Positions 32,866-44,742 are shown, counted from the first letter of the stretch. The stretch is DNA of 60,570 nt from Acidovorax sp. Leaf78 (GCF_001422735.1 NZ_LMLZ01000008.1:1-60570); one strand, 5' to 3'. Translations and numbers: made by a program. The notes: generated by a model not told the origin, from the sequence alone.

Positions 32866-34752
32866 TCAGTCCGTCTCTTCAAACACCAGCGACGGATTGC
32901 TCATGATGCGCGCCGTCTGTCCCAACTCGTCGATCAGGCGATTCGCAAAATAGCTGTTTTGCGTGTCGGGCTCCAGCGCTGCCACTGCCAGATTGGCGCG
33001 CGGCTGGTTCAGAGGAATGTAGTAGCTGCCGGCAGGCACGTCGATGGCGCTGCGCATGGGGGCTACCTGCACACGGACGATGCCGGTGCCTCCGGCGATG
33101 GTGCCGATCACGTCCTGACGGTCGCCAGACTCCCGCGAGGTTTCGCGGTAAGTATCAGCCAGTGCGGAGCCGGGCTCGGCCACGCGCATGACCTGCAGGC
33201 CCAGCAGCTTCAGGCGTTCGACGGCAGCTGTGGAGCTGGCCGACAGCCAGTAGCCGCACGGCCGGGCGCGGGTCTTGGTAGGGCGCAGCGTGAGGGACGA
33301 GTTCCACTCGACACGAATCGGCCGCGTGGCGCCGGTTTCGGGGTCGAGGAACTCCAGTTCGCGCTGGGTAGGTGTGGCGGCAGCCTCCACCACGACCTGG
33401 TCGCGGCAGGCCTGCGCGCTGATGTCGCGCGCCACGAAAGAGCGCACCTGCTCCAAGTTGTTGGCGCGCTCGGCCGTGCTGCGCAGCGCGCTCGTGATGG
33501 CGGTGACTTGCGAATGAACCCTGCGCTGGATGTGCATGCGGCCGATGCCCACGCCGCGCGTTTCGATCAGAAGGCTCACCGTGTTCTTCAGGCCATTCAC
33601 ATTGCGGCCCGTGTCAGGCTGCGTGCCGCCCATCGAGATGCTCTTGTCGTCGGGGTTGTTGGAGGTGGTGTAGTACCAGTCGCTCGCCAATCCCTGGGCC
33701 TTCAGGGCCGCGACCATGGGCTGGTGGTACCACTCCTGCGAGGCTTTGGTCAAAAACTCTGGATAGTTGGCCGTGGTGGTGTACTGCAGCAGCGCGTCGT
33801 AGCGCTGGATGGCGTTGAACTTCTGCAGGTAACGGCCTGCCACGGTGTATTCGTGCGCGTCCACCACCAGGATGGGGCGGTACTCATTCACCACCCGCGC
33901 CAGGGCGCGTGCCTCGGGGGTGTTCAGCAGCAGGTGGTCGCGGTTCATGTCGACGCCATTGGCGGTGACGCGCGTGCCAGCCGCGGCTCCGTCGGGGTTG
34001 GCGCGGGGGATGATCACCACGTTGATGCGGTCGAGCAGGGGCTCGAGCAGCCCCTGGGTCAGTTCACGGCTGATGACGAGCAACGCTTCGGTCCCTGCCG
34101 GTTCGTCGCCGTGCTGCTGGCCGATCAGAACGACCGTGGGGCGACCGCTGTTGTCCAGCTGCATGGGGTCGGTGCCGGCTGCGCGGGTGGCCAGCAGGCC
34201 AAGGATGGGCTCGCCGCGCTGGGACATGCCCAGATTGAGCAGCCGGGTGCGGGTGGCGCCGCGCTGGGCCGGATCGTCCAGCGACTGGAGCCACTGGCCC
34301 AGTTCAGCGTTCGTGGTGAAAGACCGTCGGTCCGCACCAAGCCCCGGGGTGGCATACGCCACGGCGGGGTCCGGGAACCGTGCAGCCACGGCCGCGGAAT
34401 AGGGCGGCGCCATCGGCCCTTCGTTCTGCACCACCAGCGGGGCGGATGGGGGCAGCGGGCTGGCGACAGCGCCTTCGCGCGGGGCCGGTGCTGGCAAGCG
34501 CGCAGGTGGCTGGCCCAGAGGAGCAGGTACCACCGTGCCCTTCTGGGCGCGGGTGGGCAGTGGTGCGGGTGCCGTGGTGCGCGCTGTGGGGCCGGACGAC
34601 GGCCATGGCGGGAGCGGCGTGCTGGAGCAGGCGCTCAGCAGCACGGCTGCCAGCGCGGCAGAGACCTTCCAGGGAGTCTGCGGCAATAGCGCGGAGAAAG
34701 GCTGGGGCTCCGAGCCGCGCGACGTGCGCCGGAAGAAGGTATGCATGGTCAT
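32866..34752 (-). CDS. M14-family zinc carboxypeptidase lipoprotein
   Basis: A 628-residue exported peptidase. Near residue 35 is a lipoprotein signal (ALAAVLLSAC, lipobox cysteine, then SSTPLPPWP), so the protein is likely membrane-anchored after processing. A Pro/Ala-rich linker (about 45-120) follows. The M14 domain (about 140-420) has zinc ligands in IGQQHGDEPAGTEALL (HxxE), a later His in VVDAHEYTVAGRY, and the catalytic Glu in LLIETRGVGIGRMHI. A C-terminal domain of unknown function follows. The start at MTMHTFFRRTSRG is chosen so the signal begins properly. The substrate is unknown; peptidoglycan or peptides are possible. Confidence 0.88.
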   Translation of the reverse strand: MTMHTFFRRTSRGSEPQPFSALLPQTPWKVSAALAAVLLSACSSTPLPPWPSSGPTARTTAPAPLPTRAQKGTVVPAPLGQPPARLPAPAPREGAVASPLPPSAPLVVQNEGPMAPPYSAAVAARFPDPAVAYATPGLGADRRSFTTNAELGQWLQSLDDPAQRGATRTRLLNLGMSQRGEPILGLLATRAAGTDPMQLDNSGRPTVVLIGQQHGDEPAGTEALLVISRELTQGLLEPLLDRINVVIIPRANPDGAAAGTRVTANGVDMNRDHLLLNTPEARALARVVNEYRPILVVDAHEYTVAGRYLQKFNAIQRYDALLQYTTTANYPEFLTKASQEWYHQPMVAALKAQGLASDWYYTTSNNPDDKSISMGGTQPDTGRNVNGLKNTVSLLIETRGVGIGRMHIQRRVHSQVTAITSALRSTAERANNLEQVRSFVARDISAQACRDQVVVEAAATPTQRELEFLDPETGATRPIRVEWNSSLTLRPTKTRARPCGYWLSASSTAAVERLKLLGLQVMRVAEPGSALADTYRETSRESGDRQDVIGTIAGGTGIVRVQVAPMRSAIDVPAGSYYIPLNQPRANLAVAALEPDTQNSYFANRLIDELGQTARIMSNPSLVFEETD

Positions 34753-34882
34753 GGTGTTTTCTGCCAGTGAGGGGCCGCAGGGCGGCTTTGTTACGGCGAT
34801 GTTACCTGCGCGCCTGCGGGAGCCGGTGTCAGCGTACATCCCGTTGCAAACCTGTCGTTGACACGTCGGGCCGGGCTGGACG

Positions 34883-36052
34883 CTACGGTTTTGTCACTGC
34901 GTGCGGGTGGGGTTGAGGAGCGATATGCCCGGGCATCCCCGAGGCGGCTGTCGCACCCGGTGTCTGGAGTCCAGCCGAATACGGCGGCACGGGCGCCTGC
35001 GCTGCAGCAGCTGCCGGTTCCTGCCGGGTGTCTGCCTGCATCCTCAGCCGCAGCAGCGCGCGCACAAAGCCATGGTCGGACCGTGAGCGGTCACGCCCCT
35101 CGTGCAGGTGGTCATTGAAATAGTCCACTCTGCGCACGTCGCCGATGCTGTTGCGGCCATTGTGCAAAAACTCTTCGCTCACCAGGATTTGGTCCAGCAC
35201 GCTGGGCGATCCCTGGTGAATGTGAGAGTACGCCACGTCTTTCTTGAGCGCGGCGTCTCCCTGCAGTTCGTACGCGTTGAACAGTGCCACGTCCCGCGCT
35301 CCGCGGTCATAGGCGATTTCGTTGGTGGCGCAGATCAGCTGGGTGGTCACGCTGTCGGGCGTGTCGTTGAAGTCGCCCATCACCACCAGTGGCACGCTGG
35401 TGCGGTGCAGCAGGTCGATCACCAGGCAGCGCAGCGCCATGGCTTCGGCGCCCCGCATCATGAGCGAGCGCAGCGACGCCAGTGCCATCACCTTGGGGTC
35501 GCTGCGGTCTTCCAGCGCATGGCCTTGCCCATCCTGCAGGAACTTGGGCCGCTTCGACTTGAGGTGGGCGGTCAGCACGTTGAGTGTCTGCCCGTGCTTC
35601 ATGTGCAAGGTCACGACCAGGGGAGGGCGCTCGAAGCGCGAATGCCGGCCCAGGCCCGGCACCTCGACCTCGAAGCCTGGTGGGAACTCTGCGAACGACT
35701 GCAAGGCGTCCACCTTCAGCCGCGTGGCAATGCCCACGCGGGGTGTTCCGTGTGCACCGCCTTGTGCCCCCTGGTTCTCGGCGCCGGGTACGGCCACAAA
35801 GTCATAGCGCAGCCCACTGCGGGCCAGGGCCCCCTTCAATGCCGCGTCGTCCCACACCTCCTGCACCGCCAGCACATCGGCATTGAGCGTGCGAAAACGA
35901 TCGCCCAGCCAGGTGAGCTTGCGGTCGAATTCGGCCTGGGTGTAGGGGTCCTGGTTGTCATAGAACACACGCCCGGGGTTGGCCAGGTTCAGCGTGTTGC
36001 AGGTGGCCACCATCAGGGTGGCCAGGGGTACGGGAGTGTCGGTGGGGCGCAT
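34883..36052 (-). CDS. Endonuclease/exonuclease/phosphatase-family protein
   Basis: A 389-residue protein of the EEP (DNase I-like) fold. Motifs: MVATCNTLNLANPGRVFYDN, LAVQEVWDD (catalytic Glu), VVMGDFNDTPDSV, and the final RSRSDHGFVRALL (catalytic Asp-His). Thus the catalytic set is complete. The tail (last 45 residues) is Ala/Pro/His-rich and disordered. There is no signal peptide. The start at MRPTDTPVP is chosen; a GTG 12 codons upstream is possible. Substrate unknown: nucleic acid, phosphoinositide or other phosphodiester. Together with the M14 and NAD-binding genes it lies on minus with short gaps. Confidence 0.85.
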   Translation of the reverse strand: MRPTDTPVPLATLMVATCNTLNLANPGRVFYDNQDPYTQAEFDRKLTWLGDRFRTLNADVLAVQEVWDDAALKGALARSGLRYDFVAVPGAENQGAQGGAHGTPRVGIATRLKVDALQSFAEFPPGFEVEVPGLGRHSRFERPPLVVTLHMKHGQTLNVLTAHLKSKRPKFLQDGQGHALEDRSDPKVMALASLRSLMMRGAEAMALRCLVIDLLHRTSVPLVVMGDFNDTPDSVTTQLICATNEIAYDRGARDVALFNAYELQGDAALKKDVAYSHIHQGSPSVLDQILVSEEFLHNGRNSIGDVRRVDYFNDHLHEGRDRSRSDHGFVRALLRLRMQADTRQEPAAAAAQAPVPPYSAGLQTPGATAASGMPGHIAPQPHPHAVTKP

Positions 36053-36108
36053 GGAATGGCGGGGTGGTGAAGCGAATGCCGCTTGCACCCCTGGCCGTCC
36101 GAAGCCGC

Positions 36109-36798
36109 TCAGCCCATGGGTTGCAACGCGCGACCAGACAGCACATGCAACCCGGCAGGGAGTGACTGTACGGCATGCACGAGTGCGCGGGCTACATCCG
36201 CACCCGGGCGGGCGCGGTAGTTGGTAGGCACGATGGGGTCGAGCCAGCGAAATAGCGTCAGGGACAGCGACTCTGCACGGCGTGGCGCCTGCTGCAGCGC
36301 ATGGCGCTCACCGATGAGCAGCGAAGGGCGTGCAATCACCAGGGTCTCGAAACCCAACCGTTGCAGGTCGCGTTCGACCTCGCCTTTGACGCGGTTGTAG
36401 AAGATGCGAGAGTGAGGATCGGCGCCCATGGCCGTGACCACGCCACAGCGTGTGGCGCCAGCTGCGCGCGCTGCACGTGCTGTGGCCAGCACGGCGTCGT
36501 AGTCGACCGCCCGAAAAGCACTTTGGCTGCCCGCCACAGCCATGGTGGTGCCCAGGGTGATGTAGACATCATCCACCGGCGGCAGCGCGGGCAGTGCCGC
36601 AAAGTCCACGGCGTGCAGGTGCAGCCGTGGATGGCTCAGCGCGGGAGCGCGCCGGCCTTGGGCGTGCAGCACATGCACCGCACCGGGTGCTGCCGCGTTT
36701 CCTGAAGGGGATGTATCAGCGGTTAAAAGAGCCGCGAGGACCGCCTGGCCCACGAGGCCCGTTGCCCCGGCCACCACCGCCACCCGCGCCTCCGCCAT
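36109..36798 (-). CDS. NAD(P)-binding Rossmann-fold protein (HTATIP2-like)
   Basis: A 229-residue atypical short-chain dehydrogenase. The N-terminal nucleotide motif [15 protein letters not shown] (residues 6-20) is followed by [40 protein letters not shown] and [10 protein letters not shown], the pattern of the HTATIP2/YwnB oxidoreductase family. The function is unknown. The start at 36798 ([11 protein letters not shown]) lies inside rhlE: the first 83 bases overlap the helicase tail in another frame. A later start would delete the glycine motif, so the overlap is probably real. Its ribosome site (GGAGGAGG) is formed by glycine codons of rhlE. Confidence 0.85.
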   Translation of the reverse strand: MAEARVAVVAGATGLVGQAVLAALLTADTSPSGNAAAPGAVHVLHAQGRRAPALSHPRLHLHAVDFAALPALPPVDDVYITLGTTMAVAGSQSAFRAVDYDAVLATARAARAAGATRCGVVTAMGADPHSRIFYNRVKGEVERDLQRLGFETLVIARPSLLIGERHALQQAPRRAESLSLTLFRWLDPIVPTNYRARPGADVARALVHAVQSLPAGLHVLSGRALQPMG

Positions 36799-38542
36799 AG
36801 CCGCCTCCTCCGCCATTACCACCACGATAACCACCGCCGCGGCGGCCGCCCATGCTGTCTACGCTGGTGCGCATCGGGTCGGGCTGGCCGCCGGCGCCAG
36901 CGCCATGGCCGGACGCGCGGTTGCCCGGATTGCTGTGGCCCGAATGCGTACCGAGGTGTGCGTCTGGACGCGGGGGCTGCGAGTCGTCGTAGCGGGGGGC
37001 GCCACCACCACCATAGCCGCCACCACCGCCGCCGCCGGAGCGACCGCGTGCAGGTGCCTGGCCGCCGGCGCGTGCTCCGCCGCCACCGCCACCGGCACGG
37101 CCGCCACGCGGGCCGTTGCCACCGCCGCCGCCACCAGCGCCAGCACTGGCACCGCCGCCAGCGCGGCCACCACGGCCGCCACCGTTGCCGCCACCCGCAG
37201 GGCGGGGGCCACGCTCGCCGCCGCCACCACCACCGCCACCGCCGGCACCCTGGCCGGCCTTGTTGGTGCGGATGCGTTCCATCATTTCGCTGCGGGCGGC
37301 CTTGGCGGCAGCCTGCATCACGTCACGGCTCGGGGGCTTGCCTGCGCCGCCCCAGATGGTCTGGCGGCCCATGGCGATGGGCTCGGCTTTTTCGCCAGCG
37401 TCGGGGCCGAAGCCTTCGATGACCTGCACGGGAATCTGCTGCTTGGTAAAGCGCTCGATGTCCATCATGAAGCCTTCTTCGTCCATGCAGACCAGGCTGA
37501 CGGCTTCGCCGCTGTTGCCGGCGCGGCCCGTACGGCCGATGCGGTGGACGTAGTCTTCCGAGACGTTCGGGATTTCGTAGTTCACGACGTGCGGCAGCTC
37601 GTCGATGTCGATGCCGCGGGCAGCGATGTCTGTGGCCACCAGGGCGCGGATGTCACCGCTCTTGAAGCCGGCCAGGGCTTGCGTACGGGCGCTCTGGCTC
37701 TTGTTGCCGTGCAGCGCCATGGCGTTCACGCCGTTCTTGGTCAGGAACTCGGCCACGTTGTTGGCGCCGAACTTGGTGCGGGTGAACACCAGCACCTGGC
37801 TCCAGTTGTGCTGCTGGATGATGTGCAGCAGCACTTGCTTCTTCTTGCCGCGGCCCACGGGGTGGATCACCTGGGTGATGCGCTGCACCGTGGTGTTGCT
37901 GGGCGTGACCTGAATGCTCTGGGGGTTCTTGAGCAGTGTGTTGGCCAAGTCGCGGATTTCGTCGCTGAAGGTGGCCGAGAACAGCAGGCTCTGCTTTTCG
38001 CGGGGCACCAGGGCCAGCACTTTCTTCACGTCGTGGATGAAGCCCATGTCCAGCATGCGGTCGGCTTCGTCGAGCACCAGCACCTGCACGGTCGACAGGT
38101 CCAGGAAGCCCTGCTGCTGCAGGTCCAGCAGGCGGCCGGGGGTGGCCACCAGGATGTCCACGCCGCGCTTGATGCGGTCGATCTGCGGGTTCATGCCCAC
38201 GCCGCCGAAGACCACGGTGGAGTTGATGTCGAGGTACTTGCCGTATTCGCGCACGGACTCTTCCACCTGGGCGGCGAGCTCGCGGGTGGGCGTCAGCACC
38301 AGGGCGCGGATGCCCTTGCCGCCGAACTTGTTCTTGGGGGCAGCGCCTTGCGAGAGGCGGTGCAGCAGCGGCAGGGTGAACGCGGCGGTCTTGCCGGTGC
38401 CTGTCTGCGCGCCGGCCAGCAGGTCGTGGCCTGCGAGCACGGCGGGGATGGCCTGGGCCTGAATGGGCGTGGGGGTCTCGTAGCCCGTTTCGTGCACGGC
38501 CTTCAGGATGGCAGGAGCCAGGTTCAATTCGTCAAATGTCAT
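36716..38542 (-). CDS. rhlE: DEAD-box ATP-dependent RNA helicase RhlE
   Basis: A 608-residue RNA helicase of ribosome assembly and RNA turnover. Motifs: Q-motif [21 protein letters not shown], Ia [33 protein letters not shown], and [12 protein letters not shown]. The last 160 residues are a very glycine-rich RGG/YGG tail (for example [18 protein letters not shown]), likely disordered and RNA-binding. Start at [14 protein letters not shown]; an ATG six codons upstream (MGAFND) is also possible. The tail region overlaps the start of the next gene by 83 bases. A 302-base spacer separates it from the divergent ettA. Confidence 0.93.
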   Translation of the reverse strand: MTFDELNLAPAILKAVHETGYETPTPIQAQAIPAVLAGHDLLAGAQTGTGKTAAFTLPLLHRLSQGAAPKNKFGGKGIRALVLTPTRELAAQVEESVREYGKYLDINSTVVFGGVGMNPQIDRIKRGVDILVATPGRLLDLQQQGFLDLSTVQVLVLDEADRMLDMGFIHDVKKVLALVPREKQSLLFSATFSDEIRDLANTLLKNPQSIQVTPSNTTVQRITQVIHPVGRGKKKQVLLHIIQQHNWSQVLVFTRTKFGANNVAEFLTKNGVNAMALHGNKSQSARTQALAGFKSGDIRALVATDIAARGIDIDELPHVVNYEIPNVSEDYVHRIGRTGRAGNSGEAVSLVCMDEEGFMMDIERFTKQQIPVQVIEGFGPDAGEKAEPIAMGRQTIWGGAGKPPSRDVMQAAAKAARSEMMERIRTNKAGQGAGGGGGGGGGERGPRPAGGGNGGGRGGRAGGGASAGAGGGGGGNGPRGGRAGGGGGGARAGGQAPARGRSGGGGGGGYGGGGAPRYDDSQPPRPDAHLGTHSGHSNPGNRASGHGAGAGGQPDPMRTSVDSMGGRRGGGYRGGNGGGGGYGGGAGGGGGRGNGPRGPGGPRGSFNR

Positions 38543-38785
38543 GTCGTTGAATGCGCCCATCCGGGGCGCTGGTATCGGCCTGTCGTGCAACCGGAGGTTG
38601 CCGAGCCAGTCTCAAGCCGATGAGGTTCATGAGTGGGAGCCCGGAAGTTTGGGTGCTTCCTTCGTCCCCAGCAGCGTGCTGATGCGTCGGGCAACTGGAG
38701 CCCGTCACGAGGCGTATTGTCGCATGGCCTGATAATCTCGGTTTGCACGCAGAATTTCTGCTCACTTTTGCAGGTTAGACACTCA

Positions 38786-38862
38786 ATGGCCCAATACGTT
38801 TTGTCGACACAACTGCCCGCCTTCGGCGGCGCCCACTCGGTTTGCTCGCGGAGGATCATGTA

Positions 38863-38863
<1 letters not shown>
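38786..38863 (+). CDS. Upstream mini-ORF (25 aa) coupled to ettA
   Basis: A 25-codon ORF whose stop TAA overlaps the ettA ATG as TAATG. It begins MAQYVLS, against MAQYVFS for EttA; over these seven codons the DNA differs at five bases, all in third codon positions. The rest (TQLPAFGGAHSVCSRRIM) is unlike EttA. Its ribosome site is weak (CAGGTT, about 12 bases before the ATG), while ettA's GGAGG lies within the end of this ORF. It may be a leader peptide for ettA or a decayed partial duplication. I have no proof that it is translated. Confidence 0.45.
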
Positions 38864-40524
<1,661 letters not shown>

Positions 40525-40613
40525 GCCGTCAGGAGCTGGTTCGAAGACCTGAAATAAGCTTTCAGGTCAAGTAGGATTGCATCTGGAAACCTCTCGCCCG
40601 ATTCTTCCCCACC

Positions 40614-43244
40614 ATGTCCCAGCCTGCTTCTCAGTCGAGAACCGTCTTCCGTGCCTGCGTCGTCAACGCCGTGCGCGGGGGCGAAGCGTTGATGCAGCAG
40701 TTGGTGAAGGTGACGCAAAGCGCCTTGACCGAGGAAGAATCGAGCGTCCGCAACATTCAGCAGCGCAACCTCGTCAGTGACAGCCTGCGCTTGCTGAACC
40801 AGCACGAAGCCGCCATGGTCAAGGGGTATCCCATGGCGCTGCTGGAGACTTTTGCCGAAGGCCCGTCCATCGCCAAGGGCCGCAGCACGGCCGAAGACAC
40901 CGGCATGGACTTCGGCGAGCTCTCGCTCATGGACGAGAACGAGATGCAGGCGCAGGTCGAGCTGTCCAAAGCACAGCAATCGGCCCTGCACGCCACAGAT
41001 GCCGTGCTGGCCGAACTCAATACCCTGGTGAGCTCTGCGCAGGGCCTGCGCAGCGTTCAGCCGGAGCGCAACCCGTTGCGGCCCGAAAGCTACATTCGCG
41101 CCCTGCAGCAGGTGGTGGGTGATACCACCGTGTCGCCGGAGGTGCGCCAGCTGTGGATGCAGCACATGCGCGACCTGCTGGGCAAACTTCTGGTCGAAGA
41201 ATACCGCCGCACCGCAGCCAGCCTGCGTGAGCATGGCGTGCAGCCCGTCGGATATGCCGTGCTCGGCACCCCTGGAAGCAGTGGACGGGGCGGACCTGTA
41301 GGCGGTGGCGGGTCGGGGTACGCCGGTACGGGTTACGGCAACGGCATGGGCTCCGGTGCAGGGACCGGCTATGGCGGCCCAGGCACTGGGTATGGCAGCG
41401 GCTACTCGGGTTACGGCCCTTCGATGAACGGCCCCATGGGTGATCCGGCCAATGGTGGCTACGGGCGCAGCGGCATGGGGCCGAATACCGGATGGAGCGG
41501 CGATTCGCAGCAGGGCGGCATGATGCCTTCTGCCGAAGAAGCCTTGCTGACGGTGGGCATCCTGCGGCAGATGCTGGCGGGCGGTGACCCCTTCGATCCG
41601 CGGTCCTATGGCGCCATGCCTGCAGGGGGCGTGCCAGTGCAAGCTGCGGCTGTGCCTGTCAACGGCTCGTACCCTGGCGCTGGCGTTCCTGCCGGTCCTG
41701 TTGGCGCTGTGGGTGCAGCGGGTGCAGGCGGGGCGTACTACCCTGCCGGCGCGGCAGCAGAGGCGATGGAAGACATGGCCCAGCTGGAGCGGCTGGTCGG
41801 CCGTCTGGCAGGCGGTGCCTCCGGCAGCGGCAGCATGAGCCAGCCGGGTTCGTTGTCGGTGCCGCTGTCCGGCTGGCGGTTGCCGCCCGGCGTGGCGCCG
41901 GTGGTGTACGCCACCATGCCCATGGATGGGGTCGCGCAGTCCACCGCCGTTGCGACCGAGGTGGTGGGGCGCATGATGTTCAACATCGCGCAGGATGCGC
42001 GGCTGCTCCCGCCGGTGCAAAAGGCCGTGCAGACGCTGGAGCCCGCGCTCAAGCAACTGGTGCAGCACGATGCCCGTTTCTTCACGGAAAGCAACCACCC
42101 GGCGCGCCGTCTGCTCGACGAGCTGACCCAGCGCAGTCTGGCCTTCACCGGCGAAACGGCGCCCGGCTTCAGCAGCTTCATGCGGCTGGTCAAAGGCGCG
42201 GTCGATCATCTGTCCAGTTCAGAGATCAAGGATGCGGGGCCATTCGATACCGTGCTCAAGGCCCTGCAGTCGGCCTGGGACACCCAGGAAAAGAAACTCA
42301 AGGCCCATCAGGAGGCACAGCAAAAGGCGCTGCTGCATGCGGAGCAACGCGAGATGCTGGCCGAAAAGATCGCTGCCGACATCCGCAAGCTGGCCGATGT
42401 GGCCTCTGTTCCCGCTGACATCGTCGATTTTGCTGCCGGGCCGTGGGCCGATGTGGTGGCCCTGGCCCAGGTGCTCAAGCCCGCCGATTCGCCAGACGAC
42501 GACCCGGGCGGCTATCTTGCCCTGGTGCCTGTGTTGCTGTGGAGCTCGCAACCGGACCTCACCCGCCAGGACCCCGACCGCCTCAACGATTCCATTCCCG
42601 GTCTGCTGGCCAAGCTGCGCAAGGGCCTGAAAACCATCGGCTACCCCGCGGTGCAGACCAGTGCTTTGCTGCAGCGGCTGGTCGGGCTGCACCAGGAGGC
42701 TTTCGAAAAGGCCCCCCCGGCGGCCGTTGCCAAGCCTGAACCAGAGCCTGTGGCCGAGCCTGCCGTGCAGGATGCTTTGCAGCAGGAGCCAGCCCCTGCA
42801 CCTGAAGTGGCCGGGGAGCCGCAGGACAGCGCCCAGGCGCCCGCAGAAGCACTGCCCGACCCATACGCTGATTTCGTGATCGGTGCCTGGGTCGAGCTGG
42901 TGACCAACGGTCGCTTGGTGCGTACCCAGCTCACCTGGTCGAGCCCGCACGGCACGCTGTTTTTGTTCACAGCGCCAGACGCCAGCACACAGTCGATGAC
43001 GCGGCGCATGCGGGACAAGCTGGCGTCCGAGGGCGCGCTGCGGGTGATACCGGCCCCGGCAGCCAGGCCCGCCGGCAATCGCAGCGTCGACACCGGCTTG
43101 GCGGATCTGGGGGGCGATTCACGGCGTTCGTCGTCCAGCCGCTCAGCCTCCAGTTCCAAATTGGCCCCGCTGTCCAAGTCAGCGCCCCTGTCCAAGGCCG
43201 CGCCCCTGTCGAGCGGCGGCAAGTCGGCCAGCAAAGGGCGCTGA
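40614..43244 (+). CDS. DUF1631-family protein
   Basis: An 876-residue cytoplasmic protein that I place in the DUF1631 family on its helical N-terminal region (VKVTQSALTEEESSVRNIQQ, ESYIRALQQVV) and C-terminal half (PVQKAVQTLEPALKQLVQHD, ESNHPARRLLDELTQRSLAF). A low-complexity Gly/Tyr/Ser stretch is at about 219-305 (GGPGTGYGSGYSGYG). The end holds a PilZ-like stretch (ELVTNGRLVRTQLTWSSPHG), suggesting possible cyclic-di-GMP or surface-sensing links, but the function is unknown. Ends in a Ser/Lys-rich repeat tail (SKLAPLSKSAPLSKAAPLSS). Confidence 0.75.
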   Translation: MSQPASQSRTVFRACVVNAVRGGEALMQQLVKVTQSALTEEESSVRNIQQRNLVSDSLRLLNQHEAAMVKGYPMALLETFAEGPSIAKGRSTAEDTGMDFGELSLMDENEMQAQVELSKAQQSALHATDAVLAELNTLVSSAQGLRSVQPERNPLRPESYIRALQQVVGDTTVSPEVRQLWMQHMRDLLGKLLVEEYRRTAASLREHGVQPVGYAVLGTPGSSGRGGPVGGGGSGYAGTGYGNGMGSGAGTGYGGPGTGYGSGYSGYGPSMNGPMGDPANGGYGRSGMGPNTGWSGDSQQGGMMPSAEEALLTVGILRQMLAGGDPFDPRSYGAMPAGGVPVQAAAVPVNGSYPGAGVPAGPVGAVGAAGAGGAYYPAGAAAEAMEDMAQLERLVGRLAGGASGSGSMSQPGSLSVPLSGWRLPPGVAPVVYATMPMDGVAQSTAVATEVVGRMMFNIAQDARLLPPVQKAVQTLEPALKQLVQHDARFFTESNHPARRLLDELTQRSLAFTGETAPGFSSFMRLVKGAVDHLSSSEIKDAGPFDTVLKALQSAWDTQEKKLKAHQEAQQKALLHAEQREMLAEKIAADIRKLADVASVPADIVDFAAGPWADVVALAQVLKPADSPDDDPGGYLALVPVLLWSSQPDLTRQDPDRLNDSIPGLLAKLRKGLKTIGYPAVQTSALLQRLVGLHQEAFEKAPPAAVAKPEPEPVAEPAVQDALQQEPAPAPEVAGEPQDSAQAPAEALPDPYADFVIGAWVELVTNGRLVRTQLTWSSPHGTLFLFTAPDASTQSMTRRMRDKLASEGALRVIPAPAARPAGNRSVDTGLADLGGDSRRSSSSRSASSSKLAPLSKSAPLSKAAPLSSGGKSASKGR

Positions 43245-43308
43245 GACTGCCGTTCCGGCAGAGCGGTCCAGCCCTGCCGGGCTTGCATGCAGCGCTGGCG
43301 CTGCTTCT

Positions 43309-44742
43309 TCAGCGGGATTGTGTGGGTGATGACGCCGCGGCTGTCCCTGCCGCCAACGCAGCATTGGCCGCCCCTGGGGTAGCGTCAGGCGTCGGCGCCT
43401 GGGCCGCACTGCCACCGGCCTGCAGACGCAGCAATTTCTTGCGGATGAGGTGGATGTTGCTGCGCAGCGCGTACAGCTCGTCGGCATAGGACAGAGGCAC
43501 GCTCACCTTCTCCGCCTGTGTCTCCAGCGCATCCAGGGCCGTGAGCAGGTCCGCAGGGTCCGTCCGTCCGGTTTCCATGTCGTTTTCAATCTCACGCAGC
43601 CGTCCGTACCACCGGAACACCCGCGAGCGCACCCGGAACTGGTACAGCGGCGGAACCACGCGCGACAGCGGCAGCATCACGGCCAGCAAGATACCCATCA
43701 CCAGCCACATGCGATCGATCAGGTTGGCAATCCAGAACGGCAGGTAGCGCTGCAGCATCGGGACCGGCTCGTTCATCGCGCGGTCGCCTTCCTTGGCGAT
43801 GGGCAGCTCGCTCGCGCGAGAGTTGGGAAACTCCCGCGCGCGGTTGAACCAGCCCGAGCCGCCGTGCAGCTTTTGCGCGTTTTGCGCAAAGAGCGTGAGC
43901 AGCGCCGGGTGCGTGCCATCCCGCGCCAGCAAAGACGTGGTGGACGCCACTAGGCGCACGTCCCGCGTAGGCACGTTGGAGGCCAGGTCGACCACACCGC
44001 GCGGCAGCGTCACGGGTGTCAGAAACGGAAAGCGCCGGGCATACGCCTCGTGCTGCGCAAAATCGAGCAACTGGACGCCGGGCGTCTGTAGCAGCATCTG
44101 CACCATCAGCGATTCAGGGGCCGAGGCGAACACCAGCGCATCCAGCTTGCCAGCCAAAAAATCCACGGTAGCCGGCGTCTGCTCCAGCCGCGACATCCTC
44201 ACGGTGCCGGGCTCCACCTTGTTCGCTTCCAGCAGCGTCTCCATCAGCTTGGGCACGCCACTCCCTTCAGAGCCCACATTCACCCGCCAACCGCGCAACT
44301 GGCGCAGGCTGTCGAGACGGGGCGTGTTGTAGGCGCGCTCAGCGGCATCGGCGCGGTAGAACAGCCAGACCGGCTCCACGAACAAACTGCCCAGGGACAC
44401 GAGTTGATCCGCATCGTCGGGCAGCAACTGGGCCGTGCCGCCCTGCACAAACGCCACGTCCGCCTTGCCGTCGCGCAGCAACTGCAGGTTGTGCGAAGAA
44501 CCGTCGCTGGGCAGCAGCACGACCTCGATGCCGTCGGCCGCCAGTGCCTTCTGGTAGCGCTTGCCGAATTCCTCGTACGCGCTTTGCGCAGGGCCGGTGG
44601 CCAGGGTGACGGTCTTGGGCGGGTTGGGGTTGAGCCACCAGTACGCCAGTATCAGCAGCCCGATCGCCAGAAAGGCCAGCGGGCCTGCCGAAGCAATGAG
44701 ATCGCGCAAGGTCAGAAAGGTATTTCGAAAAGCCTGGGGCAT
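43309..44742 (-). CDS. TAXI-family solute-binding protein with membrane anchors
   Basis: A 477-residue protein of the TRAP-associated extracytoplasmic immunogenic (TAXI) family. Near the N-terminus (about 17-37) is a hydrophobic anchor, then the binding domain begins TVTLATGPAQSAYEEFGKRY and runs to about residue 320. A second transmembrane segment (about 342-362, MWLVMGILLAVMLPLSRVVP) and a C-terminal cytoplasmic part follow. TAXI proteins normally serve a 4TM-12TM TRAP permease, which is not in this window, so it may act alone as a sensor or be paired elsewhere. Monocistronic, convergent with the DUF1631 gene. Confidence 0.85.
   Translation of the reverse strand: MPQAFRNTFLTLRDLIASAGPLAFLAIGLLILAYWWLNPNPPKTVTLATGPAQSAYEEFGKRYQKALAADGIEVVLLPSDGSSHNLQLLRDGKADVAFVQGGTAQLLPDDADQLVSLGSLFVEPVWLFYRADAAERAYNTPRLDSLRQLRGWRVNVGSEGSGVPKLMETLLEANKVEPGTVRMSRLEQTPATVDFLAGKLDALVFASAPESLMVQMLLQTPGVQLLDFAQHEAYARRFPFLTPVTLPRGVVDLASNVPTRDVRLVASTTSLLARDGTHPALLTLFAQNAQKLHGGSGWFNRAREFPNSRASELPIAKEGDRAMNEPVPMLQRYLPFWIANLIDRMWLVMGILLAVMLPLSRVVPPLYQFRVRSRVFRWYGRLREIENDMETGRTDPADLLTALDALETQAEKVSVPLSYADELYALRSNIHLIRKKLLRLQAGGSAAQAPTPDATPGAANAALAAGTAAASSPTQSR

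Noticed and set aside
37000..37300. Repetitive GC-rich tract, first suspected to be a tandem repeat array
   Set aside because: It is the coding sequence of the glycine-rich tail of RhlE, with irregular codons rather than a DNA-level repeat unit.
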